Assembly (NCBI GenBank): GCA_016342595.1
Contig: JAEINY010000029.1
Coordinates: 1 to 40,068, forward strand
Reading direction: 5' to 3'
DNA from: Marinilabiliaceae bacterium
GTDB lineage: Bacteria > Bacteroidota > Bacteroidia > Bacteroidales > Marinilabiliaceae
Length of the DNA stretch: 40,068 nt
Shown: positions 1 through 7,197 of the stretch, piece after piece
Position numbering within the stretch: the stretch's first letter is position 1
Layout: each line of letters opens with the position of its first letter
Made by a program: the position numbers and the translations under genes
Notes under the pieces: model-generated
Told to the model about the DNA's origin: nothing
Seen by the model: the letters and a program-made list of their open reading frames with translations, nothing else
Database searches by the model: none

Positions 1-76
1 AAAACAATTTCGTATTGAGATCACTGAGATGGTTTCGCTTCGCTTCAACCGGAATGCATTGCTATATAATTAACAC

Positions 77-401
77 CTGAATTTATTCATTTTTGTGTAT
101 TATGCTCGATAGTGTAACCTGCCATCCAAGGTGTGAACCGCCTAATTGCGATAGCGTTAAGAACGGTGTAATGGAGGCGAACAGAAAGAAAATCTGTTTG
201 AGCGTAGCGAATTTATAAAAATCTCCTTTCCAAACTCTCCCCATTGGGGGGAGATGCCACAGGCAGAGGGGGAAGCAGTCCGCCGTAATGTAATCGTTTA
301 GCGTTCATTGCAATTGAGCGGCGGACTTTTTTGTTTACTTTTTGTGACTGTAGACAAAAAGTAATCCCGGGTCACCGGGAGAGCACTTATATGAAAAGGA
401 A
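77..401. other. Hairpin-rich insert splitting repeat copy 1
   Basis: This is a non-coding segment with four inverted repeats. AACAGA/TCTGTT lie at 180-185/193-198. CTCCCC/GGGGAG lie at 237-242/248-253. AGTCCGCCG/CGGCGGACT lie at 277-285/319-327, followed by a T-run. TACTTTTTGT/ACAAAAAGTA lie at 336-345/354-363. The third could act as a terminator on the plus strand. The general look resembles intergenic palindromic repeats that I recall from Bacteroidota genomes, but no family name can be assigned. No transposase or clear target-site duplication is visible. Confidence 0.5.
277..332 (+). terminator. Terminator-like hairpin with T-run
   Basis: A perfect 9-bp GC-rich stem (277-285 with 319-327) encloses a 33-nt loop that can itself fold. 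It is followed directly by a run of T. No plus-strand gene ends just upstream inside the window, so it may serve a gene left of the window or simply be part of the repeat insert. Confidence 0.35.
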
Positions 402-481
402 TAATCATGGGAAATAATAGCTGAAAATAAATACTGTAATTTTAGTGTTTGTAGCACCAGCTTGTTGGGCCATAAGGTATC

Positions 482-573
482 CGACTTGAGCAGGGGTATG
501 CCCTCGACTTGAGCAGGGGTATGCCCTCGACTTGAGCAGGGGTATGCCCTCGGCTTGGGCAGGGTGCTGTCCT
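482..573. repeat. 23-bp tandem repeat, three perfect copies plus one degenerate
   Basis: Identical 23-bp units lie at 482-504, 505-527 and 528-550. A diverged fourth unit lies at 551-573. The unit begins CGACTTGAGCAGG and ends GGTATGCCCT. There are no spacers, so this is not a CRISPR array. It sits 91 bp upstream of the preferred start of the ECF sigma gene, so a change in unit number could alter upstream spacing. Confidence 0.9.
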
Positions 574-664
574 AATGGCACCAGGACAAAAACTATTTTT
601 AAACATTCCTTTAAACCTTTTTACCTTTAACGCATCAAAGAATACACAAACGTGGCATACATGT

Positions 665-1225
665 ATGGAAAAATTAAATGAGCAAGATCAGGAGATCGTC
701 CGTTACATTCACCTGAAAGACCAAAAAGAACAGGCTTTCAATCTGATCGTGAAGCATTACAAGGAGCGTTTATACTGGCATATTCGTAAGATGGTGATTT
801 CACATGACGATACTGATGACGTACTTCAAAATACCTTTCTGAAAGTCTGGAAAAACCTGGACCGTTTCCGGGGTGAGGCTGCGCTATTCACCTGGCTCTA
901 CCGAATTGCCACCAATGAGACCTTGACATTTTTGCAGACCAAACAAAAAAAACAGCTCAAAACCATCAATGCCCCCCTCCTTTCTGCTGAGGAGATCCTG
1001 GAAAGCGACACCTGGTTTGATGGCAATGAAATTCAACAAAAACTTCAGGCCTGCCTGATGCAACTACCCCAAAGGCAACGCCTGGTCTTTAATATGAAAT
1101 ATTTTGAGGAGATGAAATACCAACAAATTTCGGAGATATTAAAAGTAACTGTTGGTTCCCTAAAAGCATCCTATCATCATGCGGTTAAAAAAATTGAATC
1201 CATCCTGAAAGAGGAGATGCTTTAA
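665..1225 (+). CDS. ECF-family RNA polymerase sigma factor (sigma-70 family)
   Basis: This is a 186-residue alternative sigma factor of the extracytoplasmic-function type. It directs core RNA polymerase to a dedicated promoter set in the cytoplasm. Region 2 covers about residues 24-92, including HDDTDDVLQNTFLKVW and the FRGEAALFTWLYRIATN segment. Region 4 covers about 122-182, with LPQRQRLVFNMKYFEEM followed by a helix-turn-helix (YQQISEILKVTVGSLKASY). The frame is open back to an ATG at 575, but residues encoded there look unrelated to sigma factors. The ATG at 665 starts a normal ECF-length protein, and a weak -7-like TACCTTTA lies at 622-629. It heads a four-gene operon with a membrane protein and a Spy-like protein, a layout typical of envelope-stress sensing. 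Target promoters are unknown. Confidence 0.93.
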   Translation: MEKLNEQDQEIVRYIHLKDQKEQAFNLIVKHYKERLYWHIRKMVISHDDTDDVLQNTFLKVWKNLDRFRGEAALFTWLYRIATNETLTFLQTKQKKQLKTINAPLLSAEEILESDTWFDGNEIQQKLQACLMQLPQRQRLVFNMKYFEEMKYQQISEILKVTVGSLKASYHHAVKKIESILKEEML

Positions 1226-1293
1226 CTTTTTTTCTCAACCGGATTAAACCTTTTTCTAAATAAACAATCCAATAACCAGAACACCATAGCATC

Positions 1294-1719
1294 ATGACAC
1301 CAGAAGAAAAAAATACACTTCACAAATTTGAGGCATTGAAGGAGAATCAATCGTTCAAGGTACCTGAGCGCTATTTTGAAACCTTTGATGAACGGATGCA
1401 AGAGCTTGTGAAACGTCACGACACACCCAAAAGGCAATTAATCATTCAGATGATCAAACCATGGGCCACAGTGGCTGCTTTGTTTACACTGATTGCTATT
1501 CTATACAACGTATTCACCCCATTCCAATCCCAGGGGGATCAATTAACGGTATTTTCAGAAACCGAAGAGTTATTCTCCCCTGTTTTATTTGAATTAACCG
1601 AATATGATTTGGTCACTTATGTGGTGGATGAAGATATTTCATTTTCCACAGATGAATTACTTGATGAGGACTTAGGTGATATCTCGCAAAATGAGATTGA
1701 TGATTTAATACTTTTTTAA
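1294..1719 (+). CDS. Probable membrane anti-sigma factor partner (hypothetical)
   Basis: The protein has 141 residues. The N-terminal cytoplasmic part (about 1-52) carries FKVPERYFETFDERM, a PxxYF-type motif that I recall in Bacteroidota proteins encoded after ECF sigma genes. One membrane helix follows at about 56-74. The C-terminal part is strongly acidic (DEDISFSTDELLDEDLGD) and would face the periplasm. It starts 68 bp after the sigma gene and ends 12 bp before the Spy-like gene, so co-transcription is likely. The topology suits an anti-sigma factor that holds the sigma factor at the membrane. The zinc-binding HxxxCxxC motif of classical ZAS anti-sigma factors is absent, so the role is inferred from topology and position. 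Confidence 0.65.
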   Translation: MTPEEKNTLHKFEALKENQSFKVPERYFETFDERMQELVKRHDTPKRQLIIQMIKPWATVAALFTLIAILYNVFTPFQSQGDQLTVFSETEELFSPVLFELTEYDLVTYVVDEDISFSTDELLDEDLGDISQNEIDDLILF

Positions 1720-1731
1720 AATTCCATTACC

Positions 1732-2247
1732 ATGAAACAGATAACTATAATTATAGCTTTATTGCTATCGGTGAGCTTCATGCAAGCCCAAAATAAAAAA
1801 GAAGAGAAGCTGGAGAAAGTACGAGCTCAAAAAATTGCCTTTCTCACGCAAAAAATGAATTTATCACCGGACGAGGCACAAGTGTTTTGGCCTGTTTACA
1901 ATGAGTTCTCGACTCAAAAGAAGGAGTTAAATAAAAAGAAACGGGAGGCCATGGTCGAACTCAAACAAAAGTGGGACACTGCTACCGATGCCCAAAAAGA
2001 GGCGGTAGCCGATCAGATGATTGCCTTCCGCATGGAAGAGGCCAAACTGGATCAATCTTATCATGCACAATTTAAAGATGTACTGCCCATTGATAAAGTA
2101 TTGAAACTGTATCATGCTGAATTGCAGTTTAAAAATTACCTGATGAAGCAAATACGTAGTTCGTCGAAAGAGCGGGCTCCACGGGCTGATCGTCCTGACA
2201 GACCGGATCGTCCCAAACGATCAGATAAAGCCACACCATCCAATTAA
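1732..2247 (+). CDS. Spy/CpxP-like periplasmic protein
   Basis: This is a 171-residue exported protein. A signal peptide covers about residues 1-19 and ends MQAQ. The mature part is helical and highly charged, with KIAFLTQKMNLSPDEAQVFW near residues 34-54. That LTQKMNLSPDEA pattern resembles the LTxxQ-bearing helical fold of Spy/CpxP chaperones and metal-resistance sensors. The tail is rich in Arg, Asp and Pro, with DRPDRPDRP repeats around residues 152-162. It probably binds unfolded proteins or a stress signal in the periplasm and informs the membrane anti-sigma protein encoded just upstream. That link is inferred from gene order. Confidence 0.7.
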   Translation: MKQITIIIALLLSVSFMQAQNKKEEKLEKVRAQKIAFLTQKMNLSPDEAQVFWPVYNEFSTQKKELNKKKREAMVELKQKWDTATDAQKEAVADQMIAFRMEEAKLDQSYHAQFKDVLPIDKVLKLYHAELQFKNYLMKQIRSSSKERAPRADRPDRPDRPKRSDKATPSN

Positions 2248-2321
2248 CACCCGGTTTGTTTGAACACCTGAAAATATATATGACGAATAGAAATAAAACA
2301 GATAATTAATCATTAAAGATT

Positions 2322-2663
2322 ATGAGAAAACTATTAATGGTACTGATCACTGTTTTGATAACAGTGACTGCATTTGGGCAAAAAAAGAACGCACCGGAGG
2401 CAAAAGCCGAAAAAAAATCAAAAGAAATGCAAACAGTTCTTGCATTTGATGACGCCACCTACCAAAAGGTGTACACCATCCAACTGAATCATTTAAAACA
2501 GCAAAAAGACGCAAAAACTAAAGCTGGTGACGACAAAGAGGCATTTAAGAGTGCCAGGCGCGAGATCTCAGCAACGACCAATAAAGATATGGCTGAAGTA
2601 ATTGGAAAAGAGAATTTGAAAAAATGGAAACAACACGTGAAAGAGAATAGGAAGAAGAAGTAA
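2322..2663 (+). CDS. Small secreted basic protein of unknown function
   Basis: This 113-residue protein has a signal peptide of about 19 residues ending TAFGQ. The remaining sequence is lysine-rich and predicted helical, and it ends in a run of basic residues (KENRKKK). I recognise no named domain. Its size, charge and place after a Spy-like gene suggest a second small periplasmic helical protein controlled by the same sigma factor. The 74-bp gap to the Spy-like gene leaves room for a separate promoter, though none is obvious. No convincing terminator follows it. Confidence 0.6.
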   Translation: MRKLLMVLITVLITVTAFGQKKNAPEAKAEKKSKEMQTVLAFDDATYQKVYTIQLNHLKQQKDAKTKAGDDKEAFKSARREISATTNKDMAEVIGKENLKKWKQHVKENRKKK

Positions 2664-2766
2664 ACTAGTGGAATAATTTGCATATTATAGTATTTATTAT
2701 TTTAGGGGTATGTCTTACACAAAAAAATTGTAACACAGAGCCGCACAGAAGAAAATGCAAATACCA

Positions 2767-2900
2767 AAAACAATTTCGCATTGAGATCACTGAGATGGTT
2801 TCGCTTCGCTTCAACCGGAATGCACTGCTATATAATTAACACTAATCATAGGAAATAATAGCTGAAAATAAATACTGTAATTTAGTGTTTGCGGCACTAG
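2767..2900 (+). repeat. Uninterrupted copy 2 of the ~135-bp repeat
   Basis: The left 76 bp match 1-76 (two mismatches) and the right 58 bp match 402-460 (four mismatches, one indel). It has the same orientation as copy 1. It contains the direct sub-repeat TTCGCTTCGCTT. Recombination between the copies would remove the whole sigma operon. Confidence 0.8.
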
Positions 2901-2931
2901 TTTCCCTCATCTTTCAATGTATCATAAAGAC

Positions 2932-2960
2932 AAAAGGGACATCTCACTGATGCCCCTTTT
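2932..2960 (-). terminator. Intrinsic terminator downstream of hutH
   Basis: A 12-bp stem (2932-2943 with 2949-2960) encloses a 5-nt loop. On the minus strand the single non-Watson-Crick position becomes G-U and the 3' arm ends in TTTT, followed by a T-rich stretch. It lies 25 bp past the hutH stop. Confidence 0.75.
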
Positions 2961-2984
2961 TACTTATACTATTAAACAAATAAT

Positions 2985-4499
2985 TTACTCTTCCATTGAC
3001 TTAAATTCAGCAAACTGCCCCTCTTGCAAAAAACGAACACTTTTCTCAATCTCTTTATACATGATTTTATCAACATCCACAAAACTCACACACTCGCGAT
3101 ATTGCGCCAGGAATTCCTCCAGGTAAGGAGATGTTTTTGCCGGACGACGGAATTCAATGGCCTGTGAGGCATTAAACAACTCGATGGCCAGGACACGCTC
3201 CACGTTATCTGCAATTTTCAATGCTTTTACAGCAGCGTTACCACCCATACTCACATGATCTTCCTGCTCATTCGAGGACGGAATACTATCCACCGATGAT
3301 GGTGTGGCCATTTGTTTATTCAAACTAACAATAGAAGCAGCTGAGTACTGAGGAATCATGAATCCACTATTCAAACCAGGATCAGCCACCAGGAATTCAG
3401 GTAAACCACGCTCACCGGAAATCAATCGATAGGTACGACGCTCAGAGATACTACCAATTTCACTCATGGCAATTGCTAAGAAATCCATGGCCAGAGCCAA
3501 AGGCTCACCGTGGAAGTTACCACCCGAAACAATCATATCATCCTCCGGGAACACCATGGGGTTATCCGTCACTGAGTTAATTTCAGTTAGTACCACACCG
3601 GCTACATAGTTAATGGCATCTTTAATAGCCCCATGAACCTGAGGTACACAACGGAAAGAATAAGGATCCTGCACATGCTTCTTGGCACGGGTAATTAACT
3701 CACTCCCTTCCAAAATGGCTTTCACATTACGAGCGGTTGCAATTTGCCCCTTATGTGGCCGAACGGTATGCAATTGTGGAAAATAAGGCTCAATGCGGCC
3801 ATCAAAAGCATCCAATGAAGTGGCCGCAATAATGTCGGCATATTTCGATAATCGAAACGCTTTTAATAGCGTATAAACGGCATGTGAACTCATGAACTGT
3901 GTCCCATTCAAAAGAGCTAATCCTTCTTTTGCTTCCAGTTTGATCGGTTCCCAGTTATTCTCTGCCAATACATCAGATGCCTGGCGTAATTCGCCTTTAT
4001 AATGTACCTCTCCACGACCTAACAATGGCAAAAACAAATGCGCCAAAGGAGCTAAGTCGCCTGATGCACCCAATGATCCCTGTTCAAATACAATTGGATA
4101 CACCCCATTATTAAAGAAATCAATCAAGCGTTTCACCGTTTTCAACTGCACGCCGGAGTTACCATAACTCAAGGCATGAATTTTCAGTAAAATCATCAAT
4201 TTTACCACATCGCGCGGTACTTCTTGACCAAGACCACAGGCATGGCTCATCACCAGGTTTTCCTGTAATTTACTCAACTCGTCTTTCGAGATAGAGATAT
4301 TACACAAGGATCCAAAGCCGGTGTTAATACCATAAACAGGTCCATCGTGATTAGCTACTTTATCGTCCAGGTATTTTTTACATATCTGAATCTTTTCAAC
4401 CGACTCGTCTGAAATAGCTAATTGATAACCTTCATTTAAAATGGCCTCAATGACTTCGTACGATAAAGGTTTCGGTGAGATGCAATGTATTTTTCCCAT
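2985..4499 (-). CDS. hutH: Histidine ammonia-lyase
   Basis: This 504-residue enzyme matches the usual HAL length. It eliminates ammonia from L-histidine to give urocanate, the first step of histidine breakdown, in the cytoplasm. The electrophilic MIO cofactor forms from Ala145-Ser146-Gly147 within GSLGASGDLAPLAH. The catalytic tyrosine lies in VYGINTGFG (Tyr56). The Ser85-His86 pair in NLVMSHACG is the pattern that favours histidine over tyrosine or phenylalanine. The hut genes for urocanase, imidazolonepropionase and formiminotransferase are not adjacent, so the rest of the pathway must lie elsewhere or be missing. It has its own terminator and a 447-bp upstream region with an unusual fold. 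The minus-strand order is hisS then hutH. Confidence 0.95.
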   Translation of the reverse strand: MGKIHCISPKPLSYEVIEAILNEGYQLAISDESVEKIQICKKYLDDKVANHDGPVYGINTGFGSLCNISISKDELSKLQENLVMSHACGLGQEVPRDVVKLMILLKIHALSYGNSGVQLKTVKRLIDFFNNGVYPIVFEQGSLGASGDLAPLAHLFLPLLGRGEVHYKGELRQASDVLAENNWEPIKLEAKEGLALLNGTQFMSSHAVYTLLKAFRLSKYADIIAATSLDAFDGRIEPYFPQLHTVRPHKGQIATARNVKAILEGSELITRAKKHVQDPYSFRCVPQVHGAIKDAINYVAGVVLTEINSVTDNPMVFPEDDMIVSGGNFHGEPLALAMDFLAIAMSEIGSISERRTYRLISGERGLPEFLVADPGLNSGFMIPQYSAASIVSLNKQMATPSSVDSIPSSNEQEDHVSMGGNAAVKALKIADNVERVLAIELFNASQAIEFRRPAKTSPYLEEFLAQYRECVSFVDVDKIMYKEIEKSVRFLQEGQFAEFKSMEE

Positions 4500-4623
4500 G
4501 ACTATTTATATTATTTTTTTTCTTATCTACTCCAATATTTTGAAACAATTCACCTCATGAGCAATTGTTCCTATACACTTACACGATGATCAATTGCCTA
4601 TATAAATCCTGTTATGATAGAGG

Positions 4624-4699
4624 AATACCGATTACCAATCAAATCCAATAGCTATCGGATGAGCGATAAAACATCGCTCTTTGATTGCGTATCGGCATT
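4624..4699 (-). ncRNA. Candidate structured RNA or palindromic element (three-way junction)
   Basis: The outer stem pairs 4636-4643 with 4680-4687 perfectly. It then continues through small bulges: 4633-4635 with 4689-4691, 4628-4631 with 4692-4695, and 4624-4626 with 4697-4699. Inside lie two adjacent hairpins. One is 4644-4649 with 4654-4659, loop AGCT. The other is a perfect 7-bp stem, 4661-4667 with 4673-4679, loop AAAAC. The one A-C mismatch becomes G-U on the minus strand, which fits a minus-strand RNA in the hutH leader. It matches no RNA family I recognise. A palindromic repeat element is the main alternative. Confidence 0.45.
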
Positions 4700-4892
4700 T
4701 ACCACTTGTAATAAGCAAAATGCTTTATCAATCATTTTGTTATACATTTGGTATAATATACTACCATATACAACATTAATCAACAATGATCTAATCGCTT
4801 AAAAAATAAAATAACAAGGTAACTCAGGGGAAACGGATGTCTCCACCAAAGGAAGTGTCGTAATAGCAACTATTTTTAAATATTCGGCCCAT

Positions 4893-4928
4893 AAAAAAGC
4901 GGGTAAAGTAATTAAATACTCTACCCGC
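4893..4928 (-). terminator. Intrinsic terminator downstream of hisS
   Basis: A 12-bp stem (4899-4910 with 4917-4928) encloses a 6-nt loop. Read on the minus strand it contains one G-U pair and is followed by six T residues. It lies 18 bp past the hisS stop and separates hisS transcription from hutH. Confidence 0.85.
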
Positions 4929-4946
4929 AATGATACGTATATTTCC

Positions 4947-6314
4947 TTAAATATTGTTGATGATTTTTATCAACTCTTCCACACTTACAGAAGATTGCTC
5001 CCCCGACTCCATGTTCTTCAGTGTCACAACCTGCTCTTGTCGTTCTTTTTCGCCAATTAAAATCACAAACGGAATTTCATTTTTATTGGCATAGGTCATC
5101 TGTTTTTTCATTTTGGCATTATCCGGATATAACTCCGAATTAATTCCGGCAGCTCGTACTGATTTCAATACTTCCAGAGCATAGAGCTCATCCTCTCCCC
5201 CAAAATTAATGAATAAAGCCTGTGTGCGAACCCCATCATTCTTTGGAAAAAGTTCCAACTGATTCATCACATCATAAATACGATCAGCCCCAAATGATAT
5301 GCCTACACCCGATACATCCTTCAAGCCAAAGATACCGGTCAAGTCATCGTAACGTCCACCACCGGTAATACTTCCAATGGCCACATCCCTGGCTTTCACT
5401 TCAAAGATGGCTCCGGTATAGTAGTTTAATCCCCTGGCTAAGGTCAAGTCCAGTTCTACTTCCAAATCAAGGTGTAGAGCTTTTAAATAAACAAACACTT
5501 TTTCCAGCTCTTCAATACCTTTCATCCCTATTTCAGAGTTGGCTAAAACCGCTTTCAGTTCTACTAACTTCTCATCGTTAGTACCGCTCAAATTGATGAT
5601 GGGCTGTAAGGTATCAATGGCTTCCTGAGAAAGTCCCTTTGAAACCAATTCTTCATTCACCTTTTCAAGCCCAATCTTATCCAACTTATCAATGGCCACC
5701 GTTATATCAATAATTTTATCGGCTGCACCCAAAACTTCAGCAATGCCGGATAATACTTTCCGGTTATTAAGTTTCAACACCACATTGATGTTCAACATGC
5801 GGTATACTTCATCCACAATCTGAATAAGTTCTACTTCGTTCAGCAGCGAATTACTGCCCACAACATCGACGTCACACTGAAAAAACTCGCGGTAACGTCC
5901 TTTTTGAGGCCGATCAGCCCGCCATACGGGTTGTATTTGATAGCGTTTAAACGGGAATGTGATCTCATTTTGATGCTGAACAACAAAGCGTGCAAATGGA
6001 ACAGTCAGATCATAACGCAATCCTTTCTCACTAATCTGGTTCATGAGTTTATTGGATTGCTTCTCAGCCAATAATTGCGCATCTGCTTTCTTCAAATAGT
6101 CGCCGGAATTCAAAATCTTGAACAACAACTTATCCCCTTCTTCACCATATTTACCCATCAATGTGGATAAATTCTCCATGGCAGGTGTTTCAATGGGCAG
6201 ATAGCCATATTTTTGAAAAACAGATCGTACCGTATCGAAAATATAGTTGCGCTTCACCATCTCCACCGGTGTGAAATCTCTGGTTCCTTTTGGAATGCCT
6301 GGTTTTTGAGCCAT
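4947..6314 (-). CDS. hisS: Histidyl-tRNA synthetase
   Basis: This 455-residue class II aminoacyl-tRNA synthetase charges tRNA-His in the cytoplasm. Visible features are the N-terminal IPKGTRDF, motif 2 around [17 protein letters not shown], the histidine-binding signature [15 protein letters not shown], motif 3 [13 protein letters not shown], and a C-terminal anticodon-binding domain (about the last 100 residues). The frame stays open to an ATG at 6386. The start at 6314 ([14 protein letters not shown]) is preferred because the family begins there and a consensus -7 box (6375-6382) lies inside the extension. The gene stands alone, with its own promoter and terminator. Confidence 0.97.
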   Translation of the reverse strand: MAQKPGIPKGTRDFTPVEMVKRNYIFDTVRSVFQKYGYLPIETPAMENLSTLMGKYGEEGDKLLFKILNSGDYLKKADAQLLAEKQSNKLMNQISEKGLRYDLTVPFARFVVQHQNEITFPFKRYQIQPVWRADRPQKGRYREFFQCDVDVVGSNSLLNEVELIQIVDEVYRMLNINVVLKLNNRKVLSGIAEVLGAADKIIDITVAIDKLDKIGLEKVNEELVSKGLSQEAIDTLQPIINLSGTNDEKLVELKAVLANSEIGMKGIEELEKVFVYLKALHLDLEVELDLTLARGLNYYTGAIFEVKARDVAIGSITGGGRYDDLTGIFGLKDVSGVGISFGADRIYDVMNQLELFPKNDGVRTQALFINFGGEDELYALEVLKSVRAAGINSELYPDNAKMKKQMTYANKNEIPFVILIGEKERQEQVVTLKNMESGEQSSVSVEELIKIINNI

Positions 6315-6374
6315 AAAGTGTAAAATTGAAATGATCCTACTTAAAAAACTTGTAATATTCAGCAAAAACAGCCG

Positions 6375-6382
6375 CAAAGTTA
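6375..6382 (-). promoter_or_regulatory. Predicted -7 promoter element for hisS
   Basis: The minus-strand sequence TAACTTTG, followed by C, matches the Bacteroidota -7 consensus TAnnTTTG. It would give a leader of about 55 nt before the hisS ATG at 6314. No well-placed -33 TTG was found, so support rests on the -7 box and position. Confidence 0.5.
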
Positions 6383-6462
6383 CCAATTTATTTCAAACAG
6401 CACGCGAATAGCTTTTTGATAAATGAATGGATCTATTTGCGGGAATTTTCTATGTTTTATAC

Positions 6463-6933
6463 TTACAAAGCTTCTGCCAGTAACCACTCCATGTAATGTT
6501 TGGATTTTTCCTTATTGCTCTCATCAGGAGCCCAGGGTGCAAAGTCCTTATCATCAGCAACAGTGTAAGGCCCATCTTTTATTTCATAAGCAACAGTACC
6601 TTCCTCCAGGGAGATAATAGTATGATACCTTCCAGGAGGTATTTCAATCCCAAAATTGCCTTCGCGCGGATCTAAAATAATTTTTTGACTGATCGTCCCA
6701 TCCTCAGAAAAAAGAATGGCTAATAATCGTCCTTTAAGAATCAGAAAAACCTCTCGCTTATCCGGATTTTGATGTTTATGCGGTTGTACATAGCTACCCG
6801 GCTGAATGGCATTCAACATACGGTGCATGGTATCCTCCATATGCTGATGAAAGTTGTAATTCTTGCGTTTCCGGTGACTGCATTCGGCATCAATCACCAA
6901 CTGATCCAGCAAACTACTATTTATTAATTTCAT
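6463..6933 (-). CDS. WbuC-type cupin-fold metalloprotein
   Basis: This is a 156-residue single-domain cupin. The segment MLNAIQPGSYVQPHKHQNPDKREVF gives the first cupin motif, with His-x-His and a downstream Glu as metal ligands. IPPGRYHTIIS supplies the second-motif histidine. The pattern matches the WbuC family, known from O-antigen clusters but of uncertain biochemical role. No polysaccharide genes surround it here, which argues against a dedicated O-antigen function. The gene is separated by about 150 bp from hisS and diverges from the cyclase gene. No clear promoter or terminator was identified. Family assignment is fairly secure; function is unknown. Confidence 0.8.
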   Translation of the reverse strand: MKLINSSLLDQLVIDAECSHRKRKNYNFHQHMEDTMHRMLNAIQPGSYVQPHKHQNPDKREVFLILKGRLLAILFSEDGTISQKIILDPREGNFGIEIPPGRYHTIISLEEGTVAYEIKDGPYTVADDKDFAPWAPDESNKEKSKHYMEWLLAEAL

Positions 6934-7197
6934 ACTATTAGGTTTTATCGATCATGATCCTTTTCATTTCTAATCCTTTAACAGCCCGTATAACATACCT
7001 GCTGCTTCTCTGTTAAATTCTGATATCACCGGACCAGTTAATAACAGATGACAAATCATACCTAAATTTACTTCAAATTGTTTAATTACAAAAATAAGAC
7101 CCTTCATCAAGCATTGGCTTTTCTTCGTCAAAGGTTTATTAACCAATATCTTTTCTACCGTATAACCAATCGTTCCGAAATTAACCTGAACCAAATA

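Larger units (their letters stand above)
1..460 (+). repeat. Interrupted copy 1 of a ~135-bp non-coding repeat
   Basis: Positions 1-76 match 2767-2842 with two substitutions. Positions 402-460 match 2843-2900 with four substitutions and one indel. In the second copy the two halves are contiguous; here they are split by about 325 bp (77-401). Both copies lie in the same orientation and bracket the sigma-factor operon. No coding capacity was recognised. The left end may continue beyond the window. Whether copy 1 gained an insert or copy 2 lost a segment cannot be decided from two copies. Confidence 0.75.
2664..2984. other. Intergenic region between the sigma operon and hutH
   Basis: This 321-bp stretch has no convincing gene. 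It holds a weak inverted repeat (TGTCTTAC with GTAACACA near 2710-2740), the uninterrupted repeat copy 2 (2767-2900) and the hutH terminator hairpin (2932-2960). The genes on either side converge. Confidence 0.7.
4500..4946. other. Long intergenic region between hisS and hutH
   Basis: These 447 bp hold the hisS terminator (4893-4928), the three-way-junction structure (4624-4699), a small hairpin AAGCA/TGCTT (4713-4725) and a spaced CAATTG pair (4562-4567 and 4591-4596). I could not identify a clear TAnnTTTG promoter for hutH. A short plus-strand reading frame at 4614-4802 runs straight through the inverted repeats and is not believed to be coding. Confidence 0.6.

Noticed and set aside
482..573. 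CRISPR-like array
   Set aside because: The 23-bp units are head to tail with no spacers, and no cas genes are near.
575..664. N-terminal extension of the sigma factor
   Set aside because: The 30 extra residues do not look like a sigma factor and run from the edge of the tandem repeat. A -7-like box lies inside this stretch.
2259..2282. Separate promoter for the small secreted protein (TTTG, then TATATATG)
   Set aside because: The -7 box has a mismatch at a key T and the spacing is only 12 bp, shorter than the usual 17-23.
4624..4699. tRNA gene (length 76 nt, stem-rich)
   Set aside because: It has three helices rather than a cloverleaf, and no T-loop GTTCGA-type sequence, D-loop GG or 7-bp acceptor stem in the right place on either strand.
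4743..4750. Plus-strand promoter TACATTTG
   Set aside because: It matches the -7 box but has no plus-strand gene downstream; isolated matches are expected by chance.
4614..4802. Small plus-strand protein in the hisS-hutH gap
   Set aside because: The frame crosses the inverted repeats, has no homology I recognise and no promoter-gene spacing that fits. The RNA or DNA structure explains the sequence better.
4947..6386. hisS with a 24-residue N-terminal extension
   Set aside because: The extension is hydrophobic and unlike HisRS, and the predicted promoter lies within it; 6314 is the family start.
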